Below are positions 22,675 through 35,500 of a stretch of DNA of 64,000 nt, one piece after another. The DNA is from Ptychodera flava (Eukaryota > Hemichordata > Enteropneusta > Ptychoderidae). The stretch is taken from the NCBI RefSeq assembly GCF_041260155.1, contig NC_091933.1, positions 23,094,599 through 23,158,598 on the forward strand, given 5' to 3'. The translations under genes and the position numbers were made by a program. Position 1 is the first letter of the stretch; each line of letters starts with the position of its first letter. Below the pieces are notes generated by a model. It was not told the DNA's origin, did not search any database, and saw only the letters and a list, made by a program, of their open reading frames with translations.

Positions 22675-25600
22675 TGTCTAAACCTGGGGTGGAATATATG
22701 CATGGTCACCCATTCATTCAGTATCTTTCAACACGTCAAACAATATAAGTAGTATCTCGTATCAAAAAAAATTCATGAAAAATGGCCGACTTTTTCCTCT
22801 TCATTGCATTCACTCAGGACAGACAAAGTTATGTACAGTGAAATGTTACATTACAGCACCACAGACACAAGTTTTCATTGCAAACAGTTGACCGTTTATT
22901 GCCTCTGATATTAAGCAGCTCTTATGATACAAAACAAAAGCCTTACAAAAAATTTGAAAATCTGCTCACAAATGTTTGCCTGACTTTACAGTGTTGTCAA
23001 AATGAAGAAAACAAAATTGATCAAATACCACTTTAACGGAAACATCCCAGGAGTTTGGAATGAAATCAGACAAATTTACGGAAAAAGTACTTTGATTTCT
23101 GTCTTTGACAGAGTAAAATAGACTTCAAAATAAATATCTGAATATACATAATAATAAAAGCACCGCTTCTTTTCTGCACAGATACTGCCATCTCTTAAAT
23201 ACTACAGAAATATACAATCAACTTCTGACCAAAAAAAATCATTACATCCGTTTGGTAGATTACATGACATTGTATGAATAAATTTTTATGGAATGTACTC
23301 AAAGCGAATCTCACTAGCTGCCGAAGTTCAAGGTGTGGAAACTTAAGTTACTGGTAAGCTGCAAGGTATTGGATAGCTGTACATGATCCTTAGCGTAATA
23401 ATCTCAGATTAAAACCAAAAAAAGACCATCAGATAAATGAGCAATGAGCAGTGATAGATACATGTGTTTTAAGTATAAATCAGAGGTATGCAACAGACGT
23501 TTGCAACATGCATTGATCTGCAGAAAGGCTTTACCATTTCAAAAGTTCCAACCACAAAACCATTCAATAACCTCTTTTTCTTGCAATGAAGGAAATTCGC
23601 CTGTTGTAAATGTTTATCCTAGTGTTCACTGTCACATTGGCAAAATTAACATGTGTACATTTCACATGCAAATGATAACAAAACCTATGACTTTACTATG
23701 ATCCAACACATTCAACATTATAATTTAATTTTTACCATGAAAATGTAATGAGCATAATATACCAATAGCAACAATCTGGCAGATAATGCTTTATATAAAC
23801 CTCAGTGCAACATCCTACAAAATGAGAAATGTGATAGCGTCTCAAAAAACACGAATATCTTGAAACCCTAAAAGTACTTGCATGTTTCAAATAAAACTTG
23901 AGTATTTTGAAATCCTTGATGTACTAAGATGTTTGTAATACAGTCTATTGCTACGCACATTCTAATGGATATGAAAACTTGATACTGTTCACTAAAATGC
24001 ATACCCTGTGTACGTTTTTGTCATGATACATCTGAAGTAGGGAGTACATATCTTATCCTATGATGGGGTAGTCTAAAGTCTGCTATTCATATTTTCTGTA
24101 TATGAATATCTGTTTCTAACGCCTATTGACAGAAATGCCTGCTGTCTCTAGTGGCTGGCATCTTCTTAAGATACTACAAAAATTAAGCTACTACTATCCA
24201 TCCCTGTTTCACTTTGGAAAATCTCTACCACACTATGGAAAACAACCTGTGTGTGAGAGATGATGGTTTTGTGTGCTGTGGAACGAGATACTGGAAATAG
24301 TCATGCAGAGCTGTTTTGCCAAGGCATTCAGTCTCAAGAAAGATTTCTCAATGAAAGTCTACTACAACTGCCAATATTGTGAGGAACAGAAGAGCAGAGG
24401 GTTGATAACATTTATTCACCTTTTGCAGCACTGAAATTTAAACTGCAGTAGCCCCTCACTGCAAGATATTATTTTGTGTTTGAACCTGGTGTAAAGGCCA
24501 AAAGAACACATATATCTGTACATTGACAACTACCTCGGAGCATGCTCGATGACTTTTTCTGTCACTCTGAACTGTCATTCATTTCAGATGATCAAAGCAC
24601 TTGCAGTGTCATAATGCAGTCAAACAACACAAAAACACATCAGAAATATGGATGCTGAGACGGCAATGCAACAACAAAGCACACATTTGTTGACATGAAT
24701 CATTTAACGAACCTCCTTACGGAAAGCTATGGTTTTCAATTTGGTATGCTTACAGATTTTATAACTTTTCATACAAAGTAATTTTTAAACATCTTTTCAC
24801 ACAAAAGTAATGTTACGAAGAATTCAAAGTGATATGTATTACCAGAGCTGTCCACTTAGACAGGTAAAATATTAACAGAGCTGGTGATCTGGTCTTCTGC
24901 AATAACCTTAGCTGTACTGTACATGTAATTCATGAGCTCCCTGGCTGAATATCAAACACTATACAAATTTGTTAGATCTCTGCAATATAATATATCGATA
25001 CATTTTGGACTTTTTCCCTCTACTTTTGAAGGAAATTTCATTAAGTGTTATGATTTGTTGAATTTAATTGCAATACGCCTGCAAAATATCATATTCCTTC
25101 ATAATTCGTTTCAAATAGAGGAAAGAGTACAGTGTTGGTTAGATCAAAGTCAGATCTACTTTTTTAATGTGGATATGTATATCTCTGACTAGTTTTTAAA
25201 GAATTAAGTTTCAGCTATGATACATGATTTTTTTATACACCAACCTGAAATGAATCATGAGCACAGTTCCCAAATCACTGTGATTCATCACGACAAAAGA
25301 AATGTTTTCTTCGAGCTATCTATGAAATTTCCAAGCTAAGCTATTTGGGATCATGATAGATAATGCATGCAATATACAGCATATAAAAACTGATCAGGTT
25401 TGTACTGCAGAGCACCCAGCCACATTACAGGTTGGACGGCTGGAGAAAATTAAATTTGTATACCTGGGATGATGGATTGAGAAGCCAATTCAATTATCCC
25501 CTTCAAATGTAAATGAGTTCTTTATCAATATATATTAATCACTTGACTCCCTTTTCTATGAGCTTTTGTATGGTCAACACAGCATTTGGTATGAAATTTC

Positions 25601-26568
25601 ACAGGTGAAAGGCCCACGATGATTCCACTATGTAATATGCAGTTAATGATAAGTAATGATAATAATAGACAGCAGTGCCACTTGTTGATTCTGGCCTATA
25701 AAGTTGATCTCAGTAATTGAGAAATTTTCTGTCTGGGTGTCCTTTGTCACTGTCACAAAATCACACTGAAATGTGCTTCAAAATGGACACAAGTGGCAGC
25801 AAATTTATCATGAATACTGTTGTCTCTGACAAACCACACTGGTATGTATTCATTTTTTAACAGTACATGAGACATATTGACTAGCTATTCTTCAGTGTAA
25901 ACGTATTTACCTGCAGAGTAAGGGTACCAGTACATGTTTATACTTCCCAAAAGGGCTTGAGTCAACCCAAAACAGTGTTTTAGGAGACTGTAGTCCAAGG
26001 GAAACAGACTGTTTTTGGTGATTCACGCCCGCTACCTGAATATGTCCAGTCAATGTGTTCTGTCACACAACTTATTCAATTTTCTCTCTGAAAAATCAAG
26101 AAGTTCCTACGCTATCACTCATCGTGTTTGCAGAACAATACTGCCATCTCCCTTTTTATGTGTTTTTTTCCAAAACATGCCCATGCATAGACAGAACTTT
26201 GAAACTTGCCATGGCAACAGTTGTCATAACTGTTCACTGATTGGTTAATAGTTTTAGAAAACATTTAACCGGTAACTTGCTCTTTGCAAGTATAAGTGCT
26301 CAAGTGACAAATATACCACATGACTGTAAATTGGCCAATCATGACAGTGATTTTGGATGGTGTTTTAAGTTTTAATTGCTGATTATATCTTCCACTTAAA
26401 ATTTCTCTCTTCCAAGAAGGGAAATACACCTTCCCTGGCTACCACTCCAAGACAAATTTGCCATTGGAAAGAGGACCTGCTCTACTTGTGCATGTTACGA
26501 CTCACACTTCAAAACATCACTACATCACAAGCATATGAGAAGACAAATGAGCGTGAGCGAGTCTGGCT
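22675..26568. other. Repeat-poor DNA downstream of the FHA gene; probable long 3' UTR
   Basis: No exon-like frames are seen on either strand. The sharp change from repeat-packed to repeat-free DNA at about 22,680, and minus-strand AATAAA signals at 24,411-24,416 and 22,895-22,900, fit a long 3' UTR of the minus-strand gene that stops at 26,569. Which signal is used cannot be told from sequence. Confidence 0.35.
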
Positions 26569-29500
26569 TCAAGCGACGGATATCAGAGCGTTGTAAGAGA
26601 GTAGTTCTTCTTGTAATGCCTGCAATCGCTTGATGAGTTCCCGGCTGTCAATGCCACTGTCACTGACTCTGGATATGGCGTAATCAACATGGTCATGCAC
26701 TCTGCTCAGTTCATTGTAACAGATATCAAGGTGGACTCTGTTGTCTTTGTTGAATGGACTTGGCCAACCTACGGCATGAAAGAGACAAATACTTACTGTT
26801 TGGTCATCAGTGGGGCAAAAATGTTGCCTCAAGAGAGCACGAGTGAAAAGCGATTGGTTACTTGGAAGAGAGTTCTGATGCAACTTTGGGTTTTACCGAT
26901 GTGCGGCTGAAGTACCACAGGTAGAATTTTTTGTTTTTCTGCACAGCCAAAGGACAATTGCTAACAATACAAATACAATGGCAATCACATAATTCGTAAT
27001 GTGTTCAAAGTCAATCTGGTTCTGCATGTGTGCTGACAGTGCATGCTGGGAAGCAATATGCAAACAAAGTATACAAAGTGAAGATCTGGAATAGACTTCC
27101 TATGTTTGCTCACTAAGATTCAAATCGTATAGACATGTGACAGGCCATGTTATTACATCATAAATACCTTGTTCCAATGCTTCAGCATGCTTTAGGATAT
27201 CCTGGCCATACATGGACAGTATCAAGGAGACGACTTCTGCAGCCGGTCTCATCAAGATCTTTTTGGCAAAGAGCATCTCTGTCAATGGCATCACTTTGGC
27301 TGCAGCTACAAGGGTCCATTTGGATCTACAAAATTAAAAAAATTTCAGACACTCAAATCAACCCTCAACATTAAAATTTGGGATAAAAGTACAAATACAT
27401 TCTACTGGTATAATACGATTAAATTAAACATATTACAATTGTCATAAATTTAGGGTTGAAGTGCCTTGGGGACATGTATTTGATCTCTCAAACTTTTACA
27501 ATGTTCTGTTGGCCCAATAATTGTGGGGATTCATTTTGAAGCTTGTGGAGTAAATAAATTTTTCATAAGCTTAGTTTTGTGAAAATTGGGAATTTTTATT
27601 TTCCCTTACAGAGGTAACACAAGAATGGCGGCCATTTTGAATTTCTAGTGCCGGTAAACATAAGGTACATGTAATTTGTTTCTCTAGCACCAAAATTTGA
27701 TTTTGAAAGTGAGTAGTAAAAGTTTACTTGAGGTAAATTTGTGCAAAAGTTTAAGTCCTTCATTTTCGAGGCACAAACTACCTTAACCTGAATACTTTAT
27801 CCGTTTTTGTACATTTGCAATGCTTCTACTAGCTAATTTCCATGTGCTTTTACTGTATTCCTAAAGACCTAATGCAGCGCCCTCAAGCAGTATGAGCATT
27901 AAGTTCCACAACTATAAAGGAAAACTTACTTGTGTGAGCAGAATACACTGAGTGCATCAGCACAGACAGTAGGATCTGTTTGGATGAGCCAGTTGTCAGG
28001 TGAAGACGAATCTCTCTTGTTCTCTTCCTTTACAGGTGGTGCTAAGATTTCTTCTGTTGCCTTTGTCAGTGATTCAACTGCTTGGATCTGATTACCTGTT
28101 ATCCATAGAGTTCCAAGGAAGTTGATGATCTGGAAATGGTAGCAATAGGTGAAGTTTAAAATTAATTTGGCCCCAAAATCGCAAACTTGATGACGGTACA
28201 TACTATTGATTCATGACCTTGGGACTACACCAGCTCATAGTATTTTCAGAATTTGAATAGGAATTTGGTTGTTGCTTACTATATAACAGTCAACACCAAT
28301 CAAAATCTTGCACGAGTAAATGCTTTTTTTGTTCATGAGCTGATAAAGGAAACAAATCTTGGCTATTTCAGAAATTTGCTGGGATGCAATAAAACACAAG
28401 CAACCATACAATTCCACTGAGTGTGCCTGGAGGACAAATTTTCCAAAAGAGAATTTTGAGCAAGAACGCCATATATACAAATTAAATTGTGTGATGATTT
28501 GTCGATGTTTGTCCAAAAGTCAACAATACTTTAAATTACAAGTGTAAATGTAACAAAAAATCTATACTTGAATTATCCTTTAAGTGTCCTTGGTGTTTTT
28601 TTCTGTTTGGAAGCACTGTCATTGAGTGTTAAGGTAAACTGTTAAGTTTGCTGGCAAGTAATGACCTCTGCAAAGAGTAACGTGTGCTGACACACTTCAC
28701 TATTTACACTGAAAATCACAAGTTCACTTTAACAGATTATGCTGGCAAGAGAGGAACCTTATGGCACACAATTATGACAAATTAACTTGATTAAATGAGT
28801 TACTATTGATTGCATTCAATTTCAAGACTCAGTTGGCATGCTACACAGTTGGTATTGAATCTGGCATGACTGTAAAGGCCAAGCTCACTCTTGCCTACCA
28901 TATTTCTGATTCATGGCAAGTGAACAAACAGAATGAATGAAATGGATGGGCATCTGTGTGTCTTTGCTTATCCTTTAAAAATATTGGAACAAAACAGAGC
29001 CCCTCCTGCTGTATATCTGTCTTTGTTCCTTATGACTGTTCTAGGAATTTTACTGCAAACCTCTATTATGTAGTCGTTTCATTTTTGTTGACATTTAAAG
29101 CTCTATGGTTATATTGTGTGAGATTGTTGTGATGAAACACAGAAAGTTCAAAGTTCACTTTAACAGATTACGTTGTTAAGAGCAAAACATTGAAATTTTC
29201 TGAACACAATTACAGTGGTTTGCATCAAACCTTTGGTAATACGGGAACTAGACACACTCTCTTAATTGAGGAGTTGTCAACACTGTCAGGTGTAACTATC
29301 GTCTGGGCAGCAATACATGTATCAGTCAATTACAAAGGAATCAACTCCACGAAAGTTGAAAAACTGCCCAGAAAGAGGTCACATGTAGTCAAAATAAGAC
29401 CAACACATCCTGCTAATTGTCTGGCAAGCATACTTTGCAAGTATTATTTTTGTGGATCTGGAAGTGTTGTTTTGACTGCATCTAACCTCCTTTCAGACAT

Positions 29501-32500
29501 CGTTTCAACCTTCACTGTGGTTTTTTTAATTTTGTTCACTCCTATTACCACTAGATGATAGTTACATCTGACAGTGCTGGCAACTCAATTTAGACAGTCT
29601 GCCTAGTTCCCATATTGCCAACAGTTCAACCACTGTATGACAAATTCACTTAAGTTACCTCAGAATGGTTGACCTTTGGCCTTGGACGTTGCTTCTGTTG
29701 GACAGTGGTGGTTGTGGTGGTGGCGGCGGTTGCAGCAGTAGTGGTTGGTGTAGCAGTAGGTACAACTGCAGCATCAGTGGCATCTGAAGTGTTGGTGGTA
29801 GTTGCAGGGCTAGCAGTGGCAGCAGGGGTGGCGCTTACCTGGCCATGGCTCCTCACGTCTTTCTTGGCCATATTTCTCCTGCTGTGTATGGTATTATCCA
29901 TACCCACGAGGTCAGCCGGGATGACAGGCTCGTTGACAACTCCCCACCTCTTCCTTTCCTTCTTAGTTTCTGGAGAGGAGGCCTTCTCTCCCCTGAATCC
30001 ATCGGAACCCTGACCCCTTGCTGACCGTCCCCTTGGCTGACGTCTGTTGACTCCTTGCCACTGTCTGCCATCGGTGGAGTCAGCACCACTGTCTCCCTCA
30101 TCAAACTGACCATGGTCGTCATCCTCCGTACTCTCAGAGGTATAAACATCCTCCCTGTCCGGTGAATCAAGCACGGATGCCACTGATCCCTTCACAGCCA
30201 TGCCATTGTTAGCAGCATTCAACTCACTGCCATTCTGGAATTCATTTGGCGAAAGCCCACCGTTAGATCCCTTGTCCTCATTCCTCAAGGAATGTATATA
30301 AACCTGACCTGACTCTGGTTTACCAGCCTCTGGGAGTTGAGATCCTTTCTTCTTCTTGTCCGACTTCCTTTTCACTTTCTTTGCTTCCATGGCGATATTC
30401 TTCATTGCATCTTTCTGGGCTTTGTCTCTTTCCATCTCTTTCCTGAAAAAAATTGCCACATACAACATCTATTCCCAGCATTCTGCAGGAGATATCACTT
30501 TAGTCACGGAGCCTACATGTAGGGTCTTTTCCAAGGTCAATGGTTCATAAAAAATGGTATAAAGTGCAATGGACCTGATTTCTGACTTACATCAAATAAC
30601 TAACAAATCAAAGGTCATTCATACACTAGTGACTGGATGGGGCTATCACTGGTGCTACTGCAGACTGAGTTTCTGGTGTGTATAAAATTTAATGATACAG
30701 ACATAACATAATTAACCATACAAATCTGTGGCTATACTCCTATTGTAGGGATCAGTATACACATATTGACTGGCCATGAGCGCAACAGCATACGTCTGTA
30801 TCCCGAGGGACTGTGTCATCCCGGAAAACAGACTGTTTCCCTCGGCCTACAGCCTCGGGAAACAGCCTTTTATTGGGGGGTGACATAAGAATGTACTATA
30901 CACAAAACTTGTCACATGTATGATGTAATATGTTGAAGTGGTTCGGCAAGAAAAAGTTTTTCCCGACAGGGTCGCAATACTTCTGCAAAACATTCAATGC
31001 ACCTTTGATTATCGTTTTCGTTCGTTTAGAGTCCTTGTTGGAAACCAGAGCATTCAGTTCTTCTTCATAAACCGAGAAATTTCTCAACTATCGTTTCGCT
31101 CGGCCGCAGACGACATCTTTGTTTACAGTTCGCACATGTGCCAATTTTTTTTGACGTCAGCGGGCATCATTTTTCGGAACTGATGCCTGGCAGGCAACAG
31201 TTCCAACAAATGATGCCTGATGACGTCGTTTACGTGGATCAGCACAAAAAGAATGCATCCCACGTGACTATCAATTGGCAAATTAGAACACAGACTGCGG
31301 ATGGGGTGTTATAATACTAAATGAATCAGGTTCACGATCAAATTTAAAACTCACATGTGTTTAACAATCTGTAAAAATATATATTTTATTTATTACAATG
31401 AAATGTCACAGAAGCAGGGATACGTAAATTGTAACAATGGAAACTTACTTCTGTTTAAATTTTGAAGGAGACTGGAAGTACTCTTTGACCTGTTTTCCAT
31501 CAAAATTGATACTGAAATCTTTTGGGTATTCCCGCATCGCCGATTCCAAGACTGGCAGGGCTGAGTCCCGGATGTAATCGATCATCTCGAGCGACGCAAC
31601 CACCATCTTATCAAACTCCTGGACATTAAAACCTACGAAAGCAATATTATTCAAAGCATTATGCGGAAAATATTACTCGTTTACCGTCTGCATGCACTAA
31701 ACCTCAATAATGTGCATTCACAATCTTGGCATAATATGAAACCATACACTAATCAATTCTTGAAAGCTTAATAAAATATACAATTGCAGTGCAATAATGA
31801 TATTGGTATTATACCTTGCTCTAAACTTGGAAATGAAAAAGTCATTACATTCAGTTTTTCAGTATTTACCAACAGGAACACTCACCAAATATATTCCATG
31901 GATAACAATTTTATCTTAGGTTAAAAAAGGTAAGTTGAGATTATTACCTTCATGCTCTCTTGTCATGGCAGTGACTTCTGAAGTTGTGTGTACAACATTA
32001 GCAAGGAGACGACATGCCGGTCTCAGTACATTGGGTCTGTCCAGGTGTCTTTCCATGGCATTGACAACCAGCTCTATTGCACACTGACGGACTGCACCCT
32101 GGAGTTTGAAAAGCATTACATGTAAAACTTTCATTTTGGATTTACTGTCAAGATGAACATACCAAATGTACACACCTGTTAACCTCGATAAGATACGAAG
32201 ATAATTCATAAGCAAATTTGAAAGCTGAGAGAATGATTGACAATTGACAGTACCTTCAATTAGATGTTTTTTGTTGCTTGATTGATCCATTGTTTTGGGG
32301 GTGTTTTCACAAAATAACTGGTACCAGTACACTACTACAGACGATTTCACACACGCTAAACAACTAACTGTGTGACATAAGCACTTTGTTTGTGATGACC
32401 CAGCATATGATTTATATATACAAAATGTTTGTTTAAAACAATGAGCTGTGTGGCTTGAATGAAATCCACTGTAACTGGTCTAAACAAAGTCTGTGTTGAA

Positions 32501-35500
32501 CAATGTCAAAAACCATCATAAAGTCTACCACTCTGCTAGCTGCCTGTACTAGCTACTTTATTTTTCATCGGTGAAAGAGTTGAAAATAATGAAAGCCCTT
32601 TCACTACCATGCTTCGGCTCAAACCCATTGTAATCAATGGTTATCGTGGACCAGTTTACAGGGAAACGGGGGTGAACAGTTTACGTATGAGAAGTTTTAT
32701 CATCTGCTGTCACTATAGAAACCTATCATTGTTTGAAGGGTATACTAAAATGCATGAGCTTATTAGATCAGCAACATTCTAAAACAGGATGTCCATTAAC
32801 TACAAAGAGTCATCCTCAGAAATATCCCACAGCCAACCAACTGTTATATTAGAGTTTGTTGATGCTTAAAAAAGTTCAAAAAACAAGATAAATTCATCAA
32901 AGTTTACAAAAACTTCCCTATGAATGAGTTGAATTCACAAGGTACTGAATGGCGAAAGACTCATGAAATGTCAGGAATTTAATCAGCGGATACCATTTTG
33001 CTACTGCATTCTATGCTCACTGTCAAAAGTGTAAAGATCTTTGCAATACATACCTTTTCCTTTGGAGTTGGTTTATACTTGGCAAGCTGGGCTAGTACAA
33101 TACAGGCGTATTCCTGTATTTCATGGCTTTGTAGGTGTGCTGCCATGGTACCTAGCAACACAGCCCCTGCCTTGTTCCTCAGTAAGATCATCTGGTTCTC
33201 CTCCAGTACACTGAGTTTGGCCAACAGACTTATCCACAGGATGTTGTGATCTACAGGATCCTGGATACAGATTGACAGAACACATGGTGGACATGGTCAA
33301 CAGTATGTTGTGATGTACAAGATCTGTGTATGCAACTTGACAGGATTAACACATTTTCCCAAATAAAATTGTGATCTACAGGATCCCACTGTGTATGCAT
33401 TTGATTGAATAACTATATTATATGACTGGTTCGGTCCATAGACATATAGACAGGCAATTGCTATCTGCAGGATGTGGAATATGGTATACAGTGTTTTTGT
33501 TAAGGCCGGTGCCCAAGTGAATTTTACCAGGGTTCCCCAATCATGTTACTTAGGTTCCCCTACTACTAGTATTTCAATGTAATCCTATTAGGAGATGACA
33601 CATTGACACCGGGGTTCTCACACAATTTACCCATCTTCCGAAACCTCTGCAGAAACACTGATATACAAATTGACAGAATACATAGCATTTCATATACATG
33701 TATATATATACATGTATAGGTTATTGTTGCACTCTACACGCATTCTGAATGAATATATTCTCTTTGTAATGGTTGATTTCTCATTTGCCTGTCTTTCCAT
33801 TGCATTCAACAGCACACGAAGAACATGCAATGTTATCTTGCAAATCATCAAAGTTATTAGACCATTATTTTGTAATGCATCGTCACTAGGTGATGTTCGT
33901 TGGTTCATTGTACGAACACAGCCACTAAACAAATGGAATCATCTACGGTATACTCCTTTTAGTGTTGTTGTAACTTGCGTGTCACTCATGCATTTGAAGA
34001 TACAGAAAACCTCTGCAAAACACCATGGAAAACACAGGTCTTCAGGCTTGAAACTGCGCTATGGCTTTTAAATATGATGTACCCTGTCAAAACACACTGG
34101 TAAAATGTATCAAGGCATATGGAACACTTACCAGTGAAAATCTCAAGAGATCCAGAAGCAGTTTGATGAGAGGTCCGTGACATGGCAGTTCTGGTGATGG
34201 ACTCTCTCCGCCTGCATCATCTTCTTTATTAAAATCTTTTTCCTTCAAAGTGTTGTTCTTTTCACAAAACTGCCTCAGGAAGTCCAATATCAGCGTTTCA
34301 TTGGTGTCTACAACCTCCTATGAAAGACATTAATGCCAACACAGGTGTAAGGTGTATGATAACTGGCACCAGATTTACATTCAGACTGAATGCCAGCTAT
34401 GTTACGACATATAAATTAAGTGCATGGAGGGCAGCATCACATTCACATTCAACAAGACCACAAGGGGACAAACTATGAAATAGCAATAATTTTGTTGAAT
34501 AATTAGGTATACATCACGCGAAACATTGCAGATTGCTAACATACATCAGTGCTTGATTAACTGTACCAATTTGCATGAAGTCTGTCAAATTCAAGACGAT
34601 TTGGTGATTCACTTTTCGTGTTTAAGCTGATTTCATGACCCATACAATTTGCACAAACAGAGAACACTACACTGAAACGGTGGTTGGACTGCATACCCGT
34701 AGAGCCTTGAAGACTTTGTCCACAATCTGAGGTGATATGTCCATATCCGTCAACATCAACAGCTGTCTGCTCATGTAGGATGATGCCAAATGCGCAATCT
34801 AGAAGGCAAAAATCAGTCAATTTCATTGCAACCATTGCAAGTAAATGGCAGTGACACAGCCATAGCCAGCACAGTTGATATACTTTCATACCCTTTTGCA
34901 CTTTCACTTTGTTTTCTACAAAATACAGGGTACATGTACATTTGGCATCAGTGTATCAATTATTCCTTGATAACATACAAATGCATCTGCAAAAATTTGA
35001 CAACTTACCTTCTGTAGATGATTTACATTTTCTACAAACACGGGCAAAGGGCCATTTGAAATAAAATCAACTCAATACTGAAAATGCACCTCAAATATTA
35101 CAAAAGAAGCACAAAACTACGACGAGAACAGGGCAGTTACTTTTGCAATCAGTCCCACAAGATTTTTAGAATACTAATGTTTGTTTTGGACTCACCTGTT
35201 CAGGCGTCTGTAGTTGCTGTATCAACTCTGTATCGATGTTCGGCTGTACCACCACACACCATTCATCTGACAGCTCACTGTAACTTGCTCTGTGATCGCC
35301 TTGCCTGGCACCACCCACTGCATTCTCAGGCAGCTGTGGTTTGTTGTTGTATATTCTCTTGGGTTTTGGCGGAGGTCCGTCCACCCCAAGATCTCCCTGA
35401 TCTGACACGCTGCCTCTGTTGCTTCTGCAACTGTAAATGCATAGAGTACCATAACACACAAAATTCATTTCTCTAATCACTGTAGGTTTTACAGTGTGAA

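Noticed and set aside
29190-29558. 122-codon plus-strand open frame
   Set aside because: It lies in an intron of the minus-strand FHA gene, has no recognisable domain or splice sites, and composition is like its surroundings.
29669-30013. 114-codon plus-strand open frame rich in Val and Ala
   Set aside because: It is the antisense shadow of the Thr/Ala-rich exon of the FHA gene.
34987-35009. Possible 23-base micro-exon of the FHA gene (reads NVNHLQK)
   Set aside because: It has a good donor, but including it breaks the frame. Exons 35,196-35,430 and 34,697-34,798 join in phase 0 without it.
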